DNA from: Papio anubis
Taxonomy: Eukaryota > Chordata > Mammalia > Primates > Cercopithecidae
DNA length: 64,000 nt
Assembly (NCBI RefSeq): GCF_008728515.1
Contig: NC_044984.1
Span: 124,429,349-124,493,348, forward strand
Direction: 5' to 3'
Part shown: positions 41,712 through 52,630 of the stretch, piece by piece
Layout of the letters: the number at the start of each line of letters is the position of its first letter
How positions within the stretch are numbered: the first letter of the stretch is position 1
Notes under the pieces: model-generated
What the model saw: only the letters and a program-made list of their open reading frames with translations
Told to the model about the DNA's origin: nothing
Database searches by the model: none
Position numbers and translations under genes: made by a program

Positions 41712-41960
41712 TCGCTGACATTTACTGAGCCCTTCTATATGCCAGCCTCCATTATCATCACTGGGCTTGGATCAGCTCAGTTATTCCTCCAGCAACGCTG
41801 CCAGATAGAGACTATTCGTCTCACTCACAGATGAGAAAACTGAGACACAGAAAGTTAATAAATTGCCCAAGTGTCCCAATATAATAAGAGGCAGAGCCAG
41901 CACAGACCCAGGCATCTAAACAACCAGGGGTCCTGCACCAGCAACCTCTGGGCACTGGAA
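41712..41960 (-). mobile_element. MIR SINE, antisense
   Basis: TGACATTTACTGAGCCCTTC, TATATGCCAGCCTCCATTAT, ACAGATGAGAAAACTGAGAC, AGTTAATAAATTGCCCAAGT and AGAGGCAGAGCCAGCACAG form a nearly complete antisense MIR. Confidence 0.9.
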
Positions 41961-42650
41961 ATTCACACTGATCACTGGGAGCCTGCTCTTGGGGTGCCTC
42001 TGTTCTGAAGGGTGGGCACGGATGATGAGCTAATTGCCAAAAAGGCTCCTCGCAGGCTGTGAAAAGCCCTCTGATCAAATGCAAATACTAACCAAAGTTC
42101 AAGTCGGAACAACACTCTTGCATCGATTGCAACTGAGATTGACTAAAGATTCACGAGTTTGGCAAAAATAACCAGGAGCATTCCATGAAGTTTAACTGTC
42201 TCTCATGGAATGTATACTAAATATGATTGTATACATTTTATTCTTTGTAATTTGTGTACTACACAATCTTTATATGAGTAAAATTTATTATACATGTGTA
42301 TATAGATGTAGGTATGCAGCACAGAGATGTATATATCATATGCACATCCCACCCCCAGCCTAGAACTTGTTATTAAACATTTTCTAGCAAAACCATTCCC
42401 TACTCATGGAATTTTCATTTTCCTGTCAATCTCCAGGGTGAGCAATGTGGGGATCACAGAACAAATTCAACCTAAAGAAGAAAACTGTCTGAATATAAGC
42501 CCAAAGAAGGAAGTCAGAGAGACCATTCTTTGAGGAAAAAAGCGTTTAGTGTTGGGGACCATCCTAGGCTTTCATTTACCCAACAGTGTGAGTTTAGGCC
42601 TTCTATTATCTAGATCTATTACCTATTATCTCTATTATATTTAATCTCAG
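41961..42650. other. Unassigned AT-rich sequence
   Basis: Contains ATATA-rich DNA near 42210-42330. No gene recognised. Confidence 0.4.
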
Positions 42651-42654
42651 GAAG

Positions 42655-42800
42655 ACTCAGTTTGCTTATCTGTAAAGTAGGGGACACAAGAGGAATGACT
42701 GAGTTGTCATGAAGATTAACAGCCGCTAAAATATGTTGGTTCTAAGGGCTGACCCCGAGCTAGGCATTCTACATGCATTCTCTCTGAATCTTCACAATAC
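42655..42800 (+). mobile_element. MIR SINE fragment
   Basis: GACTCAGTTTGCTTATCTGT, AAAGTAGGGGACACAAGAGG, GTCATGAAGATTAACAGCCG match the sense MIR core. A weaker antisense-type MIR phrase (GAGCTAGGCATTCTACATGC) follows. Confidence 0.7.
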
Positions 42801-43009
42801 CCCTAATATCTACCAATCCCTCTGGAATGGGGAAGCAGCGGCAGAGGGAGGTGAGCACAGCCTGACCCCAGGGCGCAGAGCTGCACAGAATGCGTCCACG
42901 CTCCGACCACAGAGTCTGCTCCCAGCTCCTGGCCTCCGTGCCCAGCTGGGCGCACGCCCCCGGCTCAGAGTCACACAGAGTCAAGCCTGATAAGCGGTAT
43001 TATCCTGGA

Positions 43010-43560
43010 GGCAAGACTGCTCATTGGCTTTGGCTCGGTCGCCTGCGTCCGGAACCTGAAATCCACAAAGGTGCACACATATGTGGGTCGCTGCCTCCCC
43101 AGGAGGCTCCTGCCCGGTCCACCTGGGGAAGCGCAGGGCAGCGGGCACAGGATTCTCCCATCAGACACCGCGAGAGCATCTCCGCGGCGGCCTGCAGGGC
43201 CCGCGGTCCCCACCAGGGGGCGGCCTACGCGCGTCTCTCGGAGCCAGAACCCGCGCGGGGCGGCTGCGCTGACGGGAAACAGCGCCCGGGCGCTCCCGCG
43301 GCTCCCGCCTCAGCGAGGTCCCCGCGTGCCCCACGCCCCCCGCGCGAGCCCCGGCACGCGAGCCCCACAGCGCTGCTCTAGGGCTTGTGTGGATCCTTTT
43401 GTCCCCACCGCCAAGGAGCTCCTCTGACCCGAATTGCTGCTGACCTCACACCAGGCCAACACCCGGAGCCGCGCGCTTCCCCAGGGAGGATCCCGGCCCC
43501 CTCCAGGACCGCCTCAGCCCAGGAGCTCCCGCTGGGCCGAAGGAGGCCCAGAAAACACGA
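43010..43560. promoter_or_regulatory. CpG island, candidate promoter
   Basis: By my count roughly 45 CpGs fall in 43030-43380 and about a dozen more up to 43545, against near absence in surrounding DNA. Includes GCGCGGGGCGGCTGCG (GC box), CTACGCGCGTCTCTCGG, CCGGGCGCTCCCGCGG. Just upstream are an inverted CCAAT box (ATTGGCT at 43024) and GATAAG (42988). No TATA box. Overlapping frames on both strands (up to 163 codons) reflect the lack of AT-rich stops, and none is recognisable. Confidence 0.75.
43210..43224 (+). promoter_or_regulatory. CTCF-like motif inside the CpG island
   Basis: CCACCAGGGGGCGGC fits the CTCF core CCASYAGRKGGC exactly apart from free positions. It contains CpG, so binding could be methylation sensitive. 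Occupancy not shown. Confidence 0.6.
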
Positions 43561-43575
43561 CCTACTATGAGCAGA

Positions 43576-44155
43576 TATCATCCACACACAAACACACTCG
43601 TGCACATGCATACACACACGCATACACGTGTTCATGCACGCCCATGTGCAAACATGCATATGGCATATGCGCGCACACACATGCATACATTTACCATATC
43701 TACACGCACATACATGAACACATACACATGCATACATTTCCCCACACCTACACACACATGAACACATGCACACACACATGCACGTGTGTGTGCATGTGCA
43801 TACACATATATGGACTTACACAGGCATGCACATATGCATGGTGCATTACATACACTACATACACACATGCACACACGCATACAGCTGCATACATATACAC
43901 ACATGCACACAATACACCCACATATACACACATGCATGCATATGCATATGTACACCTGCATATATATGCACACATGCACTATACACATGCATACATGTGA
44001 ACAAATGCACACATATACACACATATACCCCTGAATACATGTACACATGTGTACATGCATAATACACCTGCGAACATAAACACACATGCAAATGTGTAGC
44101 ACATGCACACATACACACATGCATGCATACATGTTTGTATGTATGCACACACACC
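43576..44155 (+). repeat. CA/ATGC compound microsatellite
   Basis: About 580 bp of ACACACATGCATACACACGC-like sequence starting about 20 bp after the CpG island. Long alternating purine-pyrimidine stretches (CACACATGCATACATGTGTA and similar) make it a strong Z-DNA candidate. Frames of 180-190 codons on both strands (HTHTYT or VCMCVC peptides) are composition artefacts. Confidence 0.95.
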
Positions 44156-44559
44156 TCCCAGTGGCTGGCATCTGGTGAGGATGAATAAATATTTGCCAAA
44201 TAGGTGAAAGTACACATGGGCATCACAGGGGAGGCCCTCTCCCCCACAGGGCCTTTGGACCGGCCAGTCCTCTGCCTGTTTACTGTTTTCTCACCTGGCT
44301 GAATTCCACTTAGACCAGATGTTACAACACAGGCCTGCAGGACACACCTGGCCTACAGTTGTGTCTTGTATGGTTCACTGGCTACTTTAGAAAGTTACAA
44401 GTTGGCAACATTTAAAAACTGAGAGATTTGATACACATTGGAAAATCCTGTGACCTTGGAAGATCACATATCTGGCAAGATAAACTCCTACTCACATCCC
44501 AGGGAGTGACCAAAGCTGGACAGAGGACACCTCCCCAGACGGCGAAGTTCCGTTTGCCA

Positions 44560-44870
44560 CTGCCCACGCCTTCATGCTCTACTGTGCCTCATCGCTCAGG
44601 CATCCACACTACTTGCTCAACACCTGCAAATGTGTGCATTTTTAGCCTCTGACTTCACCTGGATTCCTCTTCCAGGAAGCCCTCCATGAACCTCAGGGTT
44701 GGGGCTTCTCCTCGGTGCTCCCACATCTCCCTGGATGGAGGTTGTCTCTACCAGCAGGCCAGGGGGCTCCCTGAGGGTCTGCGTTCTGCTCACAGCCATG
44801 CCCCGGCTCTGAGCGCCATAGGTGTCAGGCACACAACAGGTACTCAAAAAACGTTGGTGGAATCGGCAAA
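44560..44870 (+). mobile_element. L2 LINE 3' region
   Basis: CATCCACACTACTTGCTCAA, CTTCCAGGAAGCCCTCCATG, GGTGCTCCCACATCTCC and AGGTGTCAGGCACACAACAG then GTACTCAAAAAACGTTGGTG follow the L2 3' order. Strongly diverged. Confidence 0.65.
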
Positions 44871-46240
44871 TAATCGCAGAGCGCTTTATTGTGGAAATCT
44901 GGGTTGAGCTTTATAAGGGGAGCTTGAATTTAGGAGCCGAGAAGAGAATGAAAGACTCCAAGGCAGGAGAAGGTCAGGGCTCCCGGAAGGGAGTGGGACA
45001 CTCACTTGTTTGGGGAAACAGCAGTCTAGTGTGGAGGTCTGGGCAGGTGTTGGGAACCACGAGGGCAGCGAGGTTGTCCTGGCAGAGTAAATGTTCGTTG
45101 TTTAGCCACCAGTCTGTGGTACTAAAGATGAAGCAACTAGAATCCTTGGGACAAAAGGGAGGTCTAAAAGCGTCCTTTGAAGGAACCCATAAGAAATTCA
45201 CAGTAGCATTTCCAGGAGCCGTGCAGCCAGTGGACCCAGGTGTGGCGTCTGCCTTCCCCCACTGCCACCTGACTCAGGCGGTATAAGGAGCAGAAACATC
45301 CAAGGCCTGGTGTCCTCAAATTGGTGGCAGAATGCCTGGACCCTGAATAAGACGATGAGGCAGGAGACAAGAGTGGCCTGGTGACTCGGGAACAGTCAGT
45401 GGCTGCGATCTGCAAGCAGGACCGCAGGACGGAGGGAGCTGCCTCCAACCCTCCCCACTCCTGCTCCCCGGGGGTTAGTGGAGAAGCTTCCAAGGGCTGT
45501 GCGCAAAGGCAGGAAGTCCAAGATCCTTTTAATGAGTTTACTCAGCCTTTGGAATATCAAGTATTTGTTTTCCTAAGACTGGAAAGAAAGGGTCAACAGT
45601 CGGCCCCCTCCTGAGCAGCCCAGCTGCTTTGTCCTCAATTTGTTTGGGCCTCTAAAGAGCTCACGTTTATCAAAGGCCGTTTCGCACCTGAGGCCCCGAG
45701 CTACTGCTGCCTGGAACACAGGGCTTTAGTAATCCGCTCAAATCCCCAGGCCAAACAGTGGCACCAAACAGATCTCCTCTGAAATCACTTTGAACTTCAG
45801 TCCCAGGAGGCATTTTGGCTTATGCAGGATGGTCTTTGAAGAGGAAGTTGCTCTCTGTCCTCCTTCGGCGGCGGGACAGAGGATGGATCCAGGCGTGACT
45901 GTGCTGCAGATTTGCCAGCCTGTCCTCCGTCAGCGCCGGGGCAGCCTGTCCGCCTGGGCCGCCCTCCGGGGCTCCTTCAAAGGCTCCACTTCCCAGGGTT
46001 CACAGGCTTCAGGACGGGAGCTGACCAAGACCACAGGCGGTCGGCAACACAACCTCCTTTCTCCCTTTGAGTTTTGAGGGTTGTTTTGGGGGGATTTTTT
46101 GGGTGATTTCTTCTGACACACTAACAGAAAAGTTTAAGACTGGCAGAGAGCATTCCTGGATCCTTTCAGTCAAATACCCCAAAAAGGAACACCTGTCCAC
46201 ATTTAACTACATTTCCTCTCTCCCTCTCTGTTTCACACCC
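44871..46240. other. Unassigned sequence
   Basis: Moderately GC-rich, unique-looking. A 154-codon + frame at 44822-45286 begins inside the L2 relic and shows no recognised domain. A small (CA)n is at 46254-46286. Confidence 0.45.
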
Positions 46241-46659
46241 TTTCTCTTTATACACGTACACACACGCACACACGCCTACACACACACATATAAAATTTTT
46301 CCTTAATGTTTTTAAATTTAACCTCTAATGATATAATGAAACTCATTCTCCTTGTAAAACATTAAACCCTTCCAGACAAGCAGAACGTCCCACTGACTGT
46401 TACCCCCTCCCCACCTAAGGACCTTTCGCTTTTCATTTCCACGCATGGATGTGTGCCCCAGGGAGTGACACCACAGCGTGGAACTCAGAGCTGGAATCTC
46501 TGCCCCATCTCCTGTGACATGTTTTCTACCTGTCTGCCAACACCTTTTTATGTATCCTGCAACTTAGATCTCTCCCTCAGCAACTTATCTCAGAGATCTC
46601 ACCAAGCTGGTATGTAAAGTCTCTGCCATTCTTTTTTAGCTGGTGCCATTAAAAATGTT

Positions 46660-46830
46660 TTTACTCATCAGATTGGCAAAAGTATTCAAGTTTGATATTA
46701 TCATGTGTGGGGGAAGGTGTGAGGGAAATGTTCTCATTCGTGGGGGTGTAAATTAGAGCCACTTTAGGGCAATTTGGCACACCTGTTAAAATTCACAGTG
46801 CACTCACTATGACCCAGCGGTTCCAGTTAC
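46660..46830 (+). mobile_element. Old L1 ORF2 3' fragment
   Basis: CATCAGATTGGCAAAAGTAT, TCGTGGGGGTGTAAATTAGA, GCCACTTTAGGGCAATTTGG and TATGACCCAGCGGTTCCAGT match the L1M ORF2 terminus. Only about 170 bp remain. Confidence 0.75.
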
Positions 46831-47041
46831 CTGGATCTAAATGAGATCCCTTCAGTGGGCGGGCATGGGCACATGGAGGCGCGCAGCGAGCTTGCCCATG
46901 GCGGGGCTGGAGCAAAGGGCTGGAAGCTGGAATGCACCTCGGTAGGGGGTGACCAGGGACATCCCTGCAGTCGGGGAGACCATGAACCATAATTCTCAAT
47001 GTGAGATTCCCATGAAGGTTTCTTTAAAAAAACAACAAAAC

Positions 47042-47369
47042 ATCCAGGTGCAGTGACTCGTGCCTGTAATCCCAGCACTTTGGGAGGCCAAGGCAGGTGG
47101 ATCATTTGAGGTCAGGAGTTCGAGACCAGCCTGGTCAACATGGTGAAACCCCGTCTCTACTAAAAAAAAGAAAAAAAAAGAAAAAATTAACTGGGCATGG
47201 TAGCACATGCCTGTAATCCCAGCTACTTGGGAGGCTGAGGCAGGAGAATCTCTTGAACCCAGGAGGCAGAGGTTGTAGTGAGCCAAGCTCACACCACTGC
47301 ACTCCAGCCTGGGCGACAGAGCAACACTCCGTCTCAAACAAAACAAAACAAAAACAACAACAAAAACAG
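47042..47369 (+). mobile_element. Alu SINE, sense
   Basis: TCCAGGTGCAGTGACTCGTG, GGCCAAGGCAGGTGGATCAT, right monomer from AACTGGGCATGGTAGCACAT, tail CAAACAAAACAAAACAAAAA. The linker is an expanded AAAAAAAAGAAAAAAAAAGA. AluS-like. Confidence 0.96.
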
Positions 47370-48364
47370 AGACACCCAGGTCAAATCCTCAGATTTTACT
47401 TTTTATTAATTTGGTCTGGGATAGGATTGAGGAATCAGTATTTTTTTTAAAGTTCCTTAATGATTTTAATCATCAGCCGGGACAGAACCACCGAGGTCCC
47501 CTGGCAGAAATGGCTCCAATAGGATATCAACATGAAGTTTCCCCATTGGCCTGCAGGTGGCGTGAGTGAGCAAGACGTGGGTTAAAAAAAAAAAAAAATA
47601 TGGAAAACCCCACTGGATCATTTCATTGTCCCGGCACTGGGGAACTTTGCAGAGCTCCTTGATTAAGCCCAAGTCCCCACTGATCACAGACCAACACAGG
47701 GCCTCCAAGCAGGGCCCCACCCCACTGCCTTGAGCAGGTCCTGCTGCACCCAGGCCCGTGACAATGGAGATGACCGCAAGGCTCTCTGCTCACCACTTTA
47801 AATGCACCATTTCATTTATTCCACCTTACCACACTAGGAGGTCGGGACTCCTACCCACCCCACGGCAGGGATGCAATTTTCCTGTATGAAAATTACCAAA
47901 GAGGAAGCTGAAGCAGCATGTGGTGACTCTGAGCCACAACTCGAGGCTAGACGGCCTCTTTGTTCCCAAAGTGTGTTCCCAAGGTACCATGGGGCACGCA
48001 GCAAATTCATCATAGAACATGCAAATGTTTTCTTTTTTTCTTTTTTTTTTTTTTAGGAAAACAGGAACATCTGTCAGACACCTTGCAAATGACTTCTGTT
48101 AAGTTATTTGGACCTGGGGACTTCACAAATGAAACGGGTGATTCTTTCTCCTAGGGCACTATGAAAACATCACTAACACATGAAGGTGCTGGTGGACTGA
48201 GAAGGTTTTGGGGAATGTCTGTCTCAGATCTCAAGATCACACTACACCATAGCCCTGGTGCTGCCACCCCTGCTGAGTACCTTTCCTGGATCCCCACCGC
48301 TGCAAGAATCAAGCCCCAAATCTGCATCCTGGCAATCGGTACCCCCACGGGTGACGGTCCAGCA
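47370..48364. other. Unassigned sequence
   Basis: An A-run at 47584-47600 and a T-run at 48029-48054 are not attached to Alu bodies. A weak antisense MIR-like block (CCACTTTAAATGCACCATTT ... GAAAATTACCAAAGAGGAAG) occupies about 47790-47940. Confidence 0.4.
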
Positions 48365-48610
48365 TCCTGCAGCCAAGACCCTGCCATGCCAGACCACTGG
48401 ATGTCCCCTCCTCTGCCAAGACCATGCGATGCCAGACCACGGCTATTCGTTCCCTCCTCTGCAGAGATGCTGCCACACCGAACCACCAGATGTTCCCTCC
48501 TCTGCTAAGACCCTACCATGCCAGACTACTGGATGTTCCCTCCTCTGCTGAAACCCTGCCATGCTGGACCACCAGCTGTTCCCTCCTCTGCTCTGACTTT
48601 GCTCCCTCCT
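48365..48610 (+). repeat. 43-46 bp minisatellite, about five copies
   Basis: CCCTCCTCTGC recurs at 48406, 48452, 48495, 48538 and 48581 (steps 46, 43, 43, 43), each preceded by a CATGCCAGACCACTGGATGT-like block. Copies are moderately diverged. The reading frames across it (PPLLRPYHARLLDVPSS) are array artefacts. Confidence 0.9.
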
Positions 48611-49154
48611 CCTCCTGAAACAATATGTCACCCCCTCAACTTGTCAAGACCTGTACTTGCGTCTCGAGGCTAGCTCAAGGCCCACCATAGCCAAGTAGCT
48701 TCCCAAGAACCTGGCTCAGGGAACCCAAGGGGATTTGCTTCTTCTTTCACCTGACTTTTGAGGACCCAAAGGGTAAGGGCCAAGCCCTGTTATCTTTGTA
48801 TCCCTGCATGTCTTGTGTATTTCTCATGAAAATACAAGCTCCTGGGATCAAGGTCTCAGTACAGTTGAGCAGGTTGTGCACTGCACAAACCACCTGGCTG
48901 AGCAGAAAGGAGGGACTGAAGCATCGAGTCTATCAGCAGGTAAAACCTTTTATGACTAATCCACAGAGGTGTGTCACGGACTGCAGTGGCCTATTCATGT
49001 CAGATATTCTTGTCTTCATCACCACTCTCCCATATTTTGGGCCCTCAACAGCACAAACCCTCATGTCTATTCACTGAATGAACAACAAAGTCACATGGGT
49101 GAGTCGTATTCTGTTAAGAACTCTGAAATCTTCCACAAAATGCAAGCTTTTCTA
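48611..49154. other. Unassigned sequence
   Basis: Nothing recognised. Confidence 0.4.
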
Positions 49155-49370
49155 ATAATAGCTAAGTAACATTTATGTGTTATGAATATAACATAACACA
49201 TAACTTGTAATGAACATAACTTACTTCATTACAAAAATCCCATAAAACCGTAAATTAAGCATGATTATGTTGATCTTCATTTTTAAATCAAGGAAATAGA
49301 TTCAGAGAGATTACATAAGCTTTCAAAGACCACACAGCTCATAAGTGCTGGAGTCATGAGAACATCCATC
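49155..49370 (-). mobile_element. MIR SINE, antisense, with an internal AT-rich expansion
   Basis: ATAATAGCTAAGTAACATTT at the start and GGAAATAGATTCAGAGAGAT, TACATAAGCTTTCAAAGACC, ACACAGCTCATAAGTGCTGG at the end are antisense MIR. The middle has a repeated AACATAACACATAACTTGTA-like stretch. Confidence 0.7.
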
Positions 49371-50323
49371 CAGGGCATGTGAGTTTGCACACACCATAAA
49401 TTTAGAGCCGACGTTTGTGAATTGGTGGCGGATTCTTCCTGACCCGAGGGTCACAGTCAAAGTGGCACCTTCTTCATGCGAGCAGACCCTGACTGTGGGA
49501 GAGGCGGCAGTTCTCCTGAGGGATCAGTTCTGCAGGATTCAGGGGGCCTATGCCACCAGGCCTTCCAGTGAGTGTGAGCACCCAATCCCCTGCGTTCAAT
49601 CCCTTCCTGCTTAAGGTAGCTGGAGCAGTTTCTATTCATGTAACTGAATCTTGACTGCTACATTTCCTCTCTCACCTCCAGAATCCCAGTCTTGTTGACA
49701 CATGTCTTAACTTCACCCCTTTCCCATCGGCATGGTCTCTGCCTTAATTCGGGCCTGCATGGCTCCTCCCTGGACATCCCAAGGCAACGCTGTTTTGATT
49801 CACTGTGGCTCCAGGTTTTTCACCTCTCCAATCCCACCTCGCAAACCCTGTTGCACCCCTCCCCTGGGTGGGTTCAGTCTTGCTGGGGGAGAGGTCCCAG
49901 TTCACACAGACTAACTCTGTAAAAGGCCAAGCTTATCCCCTAAACCTGACAGCTGGCGCGCTGGCCACTTGCTGTCGGGCCTTCTCGTAAAGGTTTGACA
50001 TGTCTTGTCCTAAGGACATCCTGAGGGAGGTACAAGTTGATCACTCCTCTTCTGAGGAGTCGGGGTTGGAGAGGGGGCATGTGGTTGGATCTTGCAGGTA
50101 TTTGGTAAGGGGGGGCCTGAGTGTCGAGACCCGCCAGTTTCTTAGCACCTCAAAAGCACTTTTGGCTGCTCCTCAGAGAAAGGGATTCGCTTTCTCTCAC
50201 AGTCTGCACACATCCAACGACACAGTGTCAGGAACCGACACACGTGCCGTGCATTCAGCCCTGTGATATTTCCCATTCTAGTTTATTTCAGTCTGGGCAA
50301 TTCTGTTCCATGCCAGCCTAGCC
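49371..50323. other. Unassigned sequence
   Basis: 49690-49900 has pyrimidine-rich L2-like phrasing that I could not confirm. No gene. Confidence 0.4.
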
Positions 50324-50480
50324 TATTCTATTCTATTCTATTCTATTCTATTCTATTCTATTCTATTCTATTCTATTCTATTCTATTCAGTTCTGTTCTG
50401 TTCTATTCTATCCTATCCTATCCTATCCCATCCCATTCTACCAATCTTACTCTACTCAATTTCACCCTGTCCTATCCCAG
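50324..50480 (+). repeat. Pentanucleotide microsatellite, (TATTC)13 pure core
   Basis: 50324-50388 is 13 perfect TATTC (equivalently ATTCT) units. It is followed by a degenerate period-5 tail (GTTCT, TATCC, CATCC variants) to about 50480. The motif is the one expanded at the ATXN10/SCA10 locus, but the flanks here do not match what I recall of that locus. Confidence 0.96.
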
Positions 50481-51239
50481 GTTCTAACTTACCTTATTCC
50501 CTACTCATCTTTCCACCTTAGCTTTGCTTTTCTAGTCTTTTCTTCTCAACCAGGATCCCAAGAGAATTAAGCTCGAATGTCCTCAGCCATTCATTGTATA
50601 TCAATCATCAACCTTTATCCTAGACACCTAGAGGGGTACTAGTTATAATCCATTTTTGTGAGAATCGAGAAACTATTTGCTTAGATCATTTTCTATGTTT
50701 TATGGTTCAGATAAGAAACTCTGGTTTGAAGTCTAAAATGATCTCACAACCACTAGTGGGTCACTCACTCTATCTGCCTGCCTGCCTGCCTCTCTTTGAG
50801 GTTTATAATAGAGCCACACCCAGGCAGGGTTAACATTTAAATATGCCCCAGATTTTCAGAACCCTGTCTTGGCATTTGTTTGTTTTATTAACACACTAGG
50901 AGTTCCCCAAATTGAATTGGCCTCACCCTCTCAACCTCCAAGATGCTCTGTCCCTGCCAAGACAAATTTATAACTCCCTGCTTCTCAAAAAATAAAGGTC
51001 AGTCTCCATACTTTGATGTTTAGGATCTTCCGTGGCTCAGCCTCAACCTGCCCTCCTGGCCTAAAGGCTGCTGTGCCCCGCCCACCCCTCCTCTCTGTCC
51101 CCTGAGCACGTTCTTCCCTTGGTGGACTCTGGCCAGCCTTCCTTGTACAGCCCTGGCTGCCCCTCCCCTTCACAGCCCCTTCACACTCAGGTCACTCCCT
51201 AGAGGAGAGGACAACTGTCCCTCTGTCCTTCCAAAGCCA
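50481..51239. other. Unassigned sequence
   Basis: A (CTGC)n-like CTGCCTGCCTGCCTGCC lies at 50776-50792. 50990-51200 is pyrimidine-rich and L2-like in flavour, unconfirmed. Confidence 0.4.
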
Positions 51240-51360
51240 TTGATGCAATGATCCCAGGGCCATGTGTGTGCAGAGACTGTGCTGGGCAGTGGGAGATGCA
51301 GTGATGAGAAAGTGAGACCAGATCCTGTCCTCAGGGACCTCAGAGTCTCATTAAGGGATC
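51240..51360 (-). mobile_element. L2 LINE 3' fragment, antisense
   Basis: AGACTGTGCTGGGCAGTGGG, AGATGCAGTGATGAGAAAGT, ATCCTGTCCTCAGGGACCTC, AGAGTCTCATTA follow the reverse complement of the L2 3' end. Confidence 0.7.
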
Positions 51361-51379
51361 ATCATGGTAGATAGCATCT

Positions 51380-51600
51380 TTATATGCTACTGATTATGCT
51401 TCAGATACTGTTCAAAGCACTTTACACAGGTGTGATTACTAAGTCCTGGAGGCAAGCCCATGAGGCCGTACCATTATTCTTCCCAGTTTGCAGATGAAGA
51501 AAGAGGCACAGAGAAAGTGAGTCACTTGCCCAAAGCCACACCGCTTTTCGGACATCAAACTGAGATTTGAATCCAGGCAGTCAAGCTACAGAACCCATGG
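51380..51600 (-). mobile_element. MIR SINE, antisense
   Basis: AGATACTGTTCAAAGCACTT, TACCATTATTCTTCCCAGTT, TGCAGATGAAGAAAGAGGCA, GTCACTTGCCCAAAGCCACA and GAGATTTGAATCCAGGCAGT form an almost complete antisense MIR. Confidence 0.9.
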
Positions 51601-51724
51601 TCTAAAACAATTAAAAACCAGAGTCTCTTCATCAGAGAAACAGAGAACATTCTGTTGTCTTCCATGGGAATGTGACTTAGGCTTAAGGTCAGGAAAGGAT
51701 TTTCTCTCTTTAGGCCCCAGGTCA

Positions 51725-52085
51725 AGACCATCTATAAACTGATGACTCTAAAGTTATTTCTTCAGACGCACCTGCACACCTGCCTCATCAGTATCCCCAT
51801 GGACGTGCCTGAGAGGCCTCTCAAAATGTTCAAGTCCCCAAACAAACTCATAGTCTTCCTCCACACACCGTCTCCTTCCACACTTGTTCCCATCAGAACA
51901 GTTAACACCCATCCTCTTGACAGCACAACCCCAAGCTTCTGAATCATTTGACTCACGCCTCTCTCTATTTCTCTCTCGCGCACACCCCGGTCTCTTTTCC
52001 TACCCAAACATTGCTTCTGTGAGACCGGAGAGTTTTGCTAGGGTTTGGGGGTTGCTTTCCTCTGCTTGCTTTAATCACCATATGC
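51725..52085 (+). mobile_element. Ancient interspersed repeat, family uncertain
   Basis: CCCATGGACGTGCCTGAGAG, AGGCCTCTCAAAATGTTCAA and GAATCATTTGACTCACGCCT resemble a common ancient mammalian LINE phrase set (cacttggatgtctaataggcatctcaaa ... cttgactcctctctttctctcaca). Family name not certain. Confidence 0.4.
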
Positions 52086-52095
52086 CCAGCGTCTA

Positions 52096-52365
52096 GATCA
52101 GAGTCGGCAAGCATTCTCTGTCCCTGGTTAGGTAACAGATCCTTTAACCTTTGCAGACCATGTGGTCTCTGCGGCAAGCATTCCACCCTGCCGCCAGGGC
52201 GCACAGCAGCCACGGATGATATCTCAGTGAGGGAGCGCGGCTGTGTTCCCATAAAGCCTTATTTGTAGACACTGAAAGTTGACTTTCTTCTAAGTTTCAT
52301 GTGACACGAAGTAGTCTTCTTGTGCAATTATTTGAAAATGTAAAAATAGTTATTCGCAGGCAGGC
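52096..52365 (-). mobile_element. hAT-type DNA transposon, antisense, same family as 29594-29786
   Basis: GATCAGAGTCGGCAAGCATT at one end, CTTTGCAGACCATGTGGTCT, GCGGCTGTGTTCCCATAAAG, CCTTATTTGTAGACACTGAA, then AAATGTAAAAATAGTTATTC. These are in the inverse order of the 29594 copy. More diverged. Confidence 0.75.
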
Positions 52366-52460
52366 TGGATCTGGGTTCAGTCCCAGAGCCGTCGTCAGCT
52401 GCCCCCTAGCCTGCCTGTAGTAGGAGCTCAATGAATATTTGCTGACTGAGTGAGGAATGT
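52366..52460 (+). mobile_element. MIR SINE fragment
   Basis: GGATCTGGGTTCAGTCCCAG and CTGTAGTAGGAGCTCAATGA then ATATTTGCTGA match the two ends of a sense MIR with the middle deleted. Confidence 0.6.
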
Positions 52461-52539
52461 GACTTTGGATCTTAAATGTAAGATAGGAGAGAATTGATCA
52501 GATGATGGACAGAAATAACCATCCAGACAGAGGGGACGG

Positions 52540-52630
52540 CATGGGACAGGTGCAGTTGGGGTTGAGTAACTTGCCCAGGGTCACACAACCTGTCGATGGC
52601 CAAGCTGGGCTTCAAATACAGTATCTGAGG
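52540..52630 (-). mobile_element. MIR SINE fragment, antisense
   Basis: GAGTAACTTGCCCAGGGTCA, CACAACCTGTCGATGGCCAA, GCTGGGCTTCAAATACAGTA. Short core-plus-tRNA-related part. Confidence 0.7.

Noticed and set aside
43081..43427. Open frames in the CpG island as a first coding exon
   Set aside because: Overlapping frames are open on both strands because stop codons are AT-rich; no recognisable domain or clear splice donor pattern supports one of them.
43434..44247. Frames of 130-188 codons rich in His/Thr/Tyr or Cys/Val across the CA/ATGC repeat
   Set aside because: Microsatellite artefacts on both strands.
50324..50388. ATXN10 intron 9 (SCA10 locus)
   Set aside because: Only the repeat unit agrees; flanking sequence does not match what I recall of that locus.
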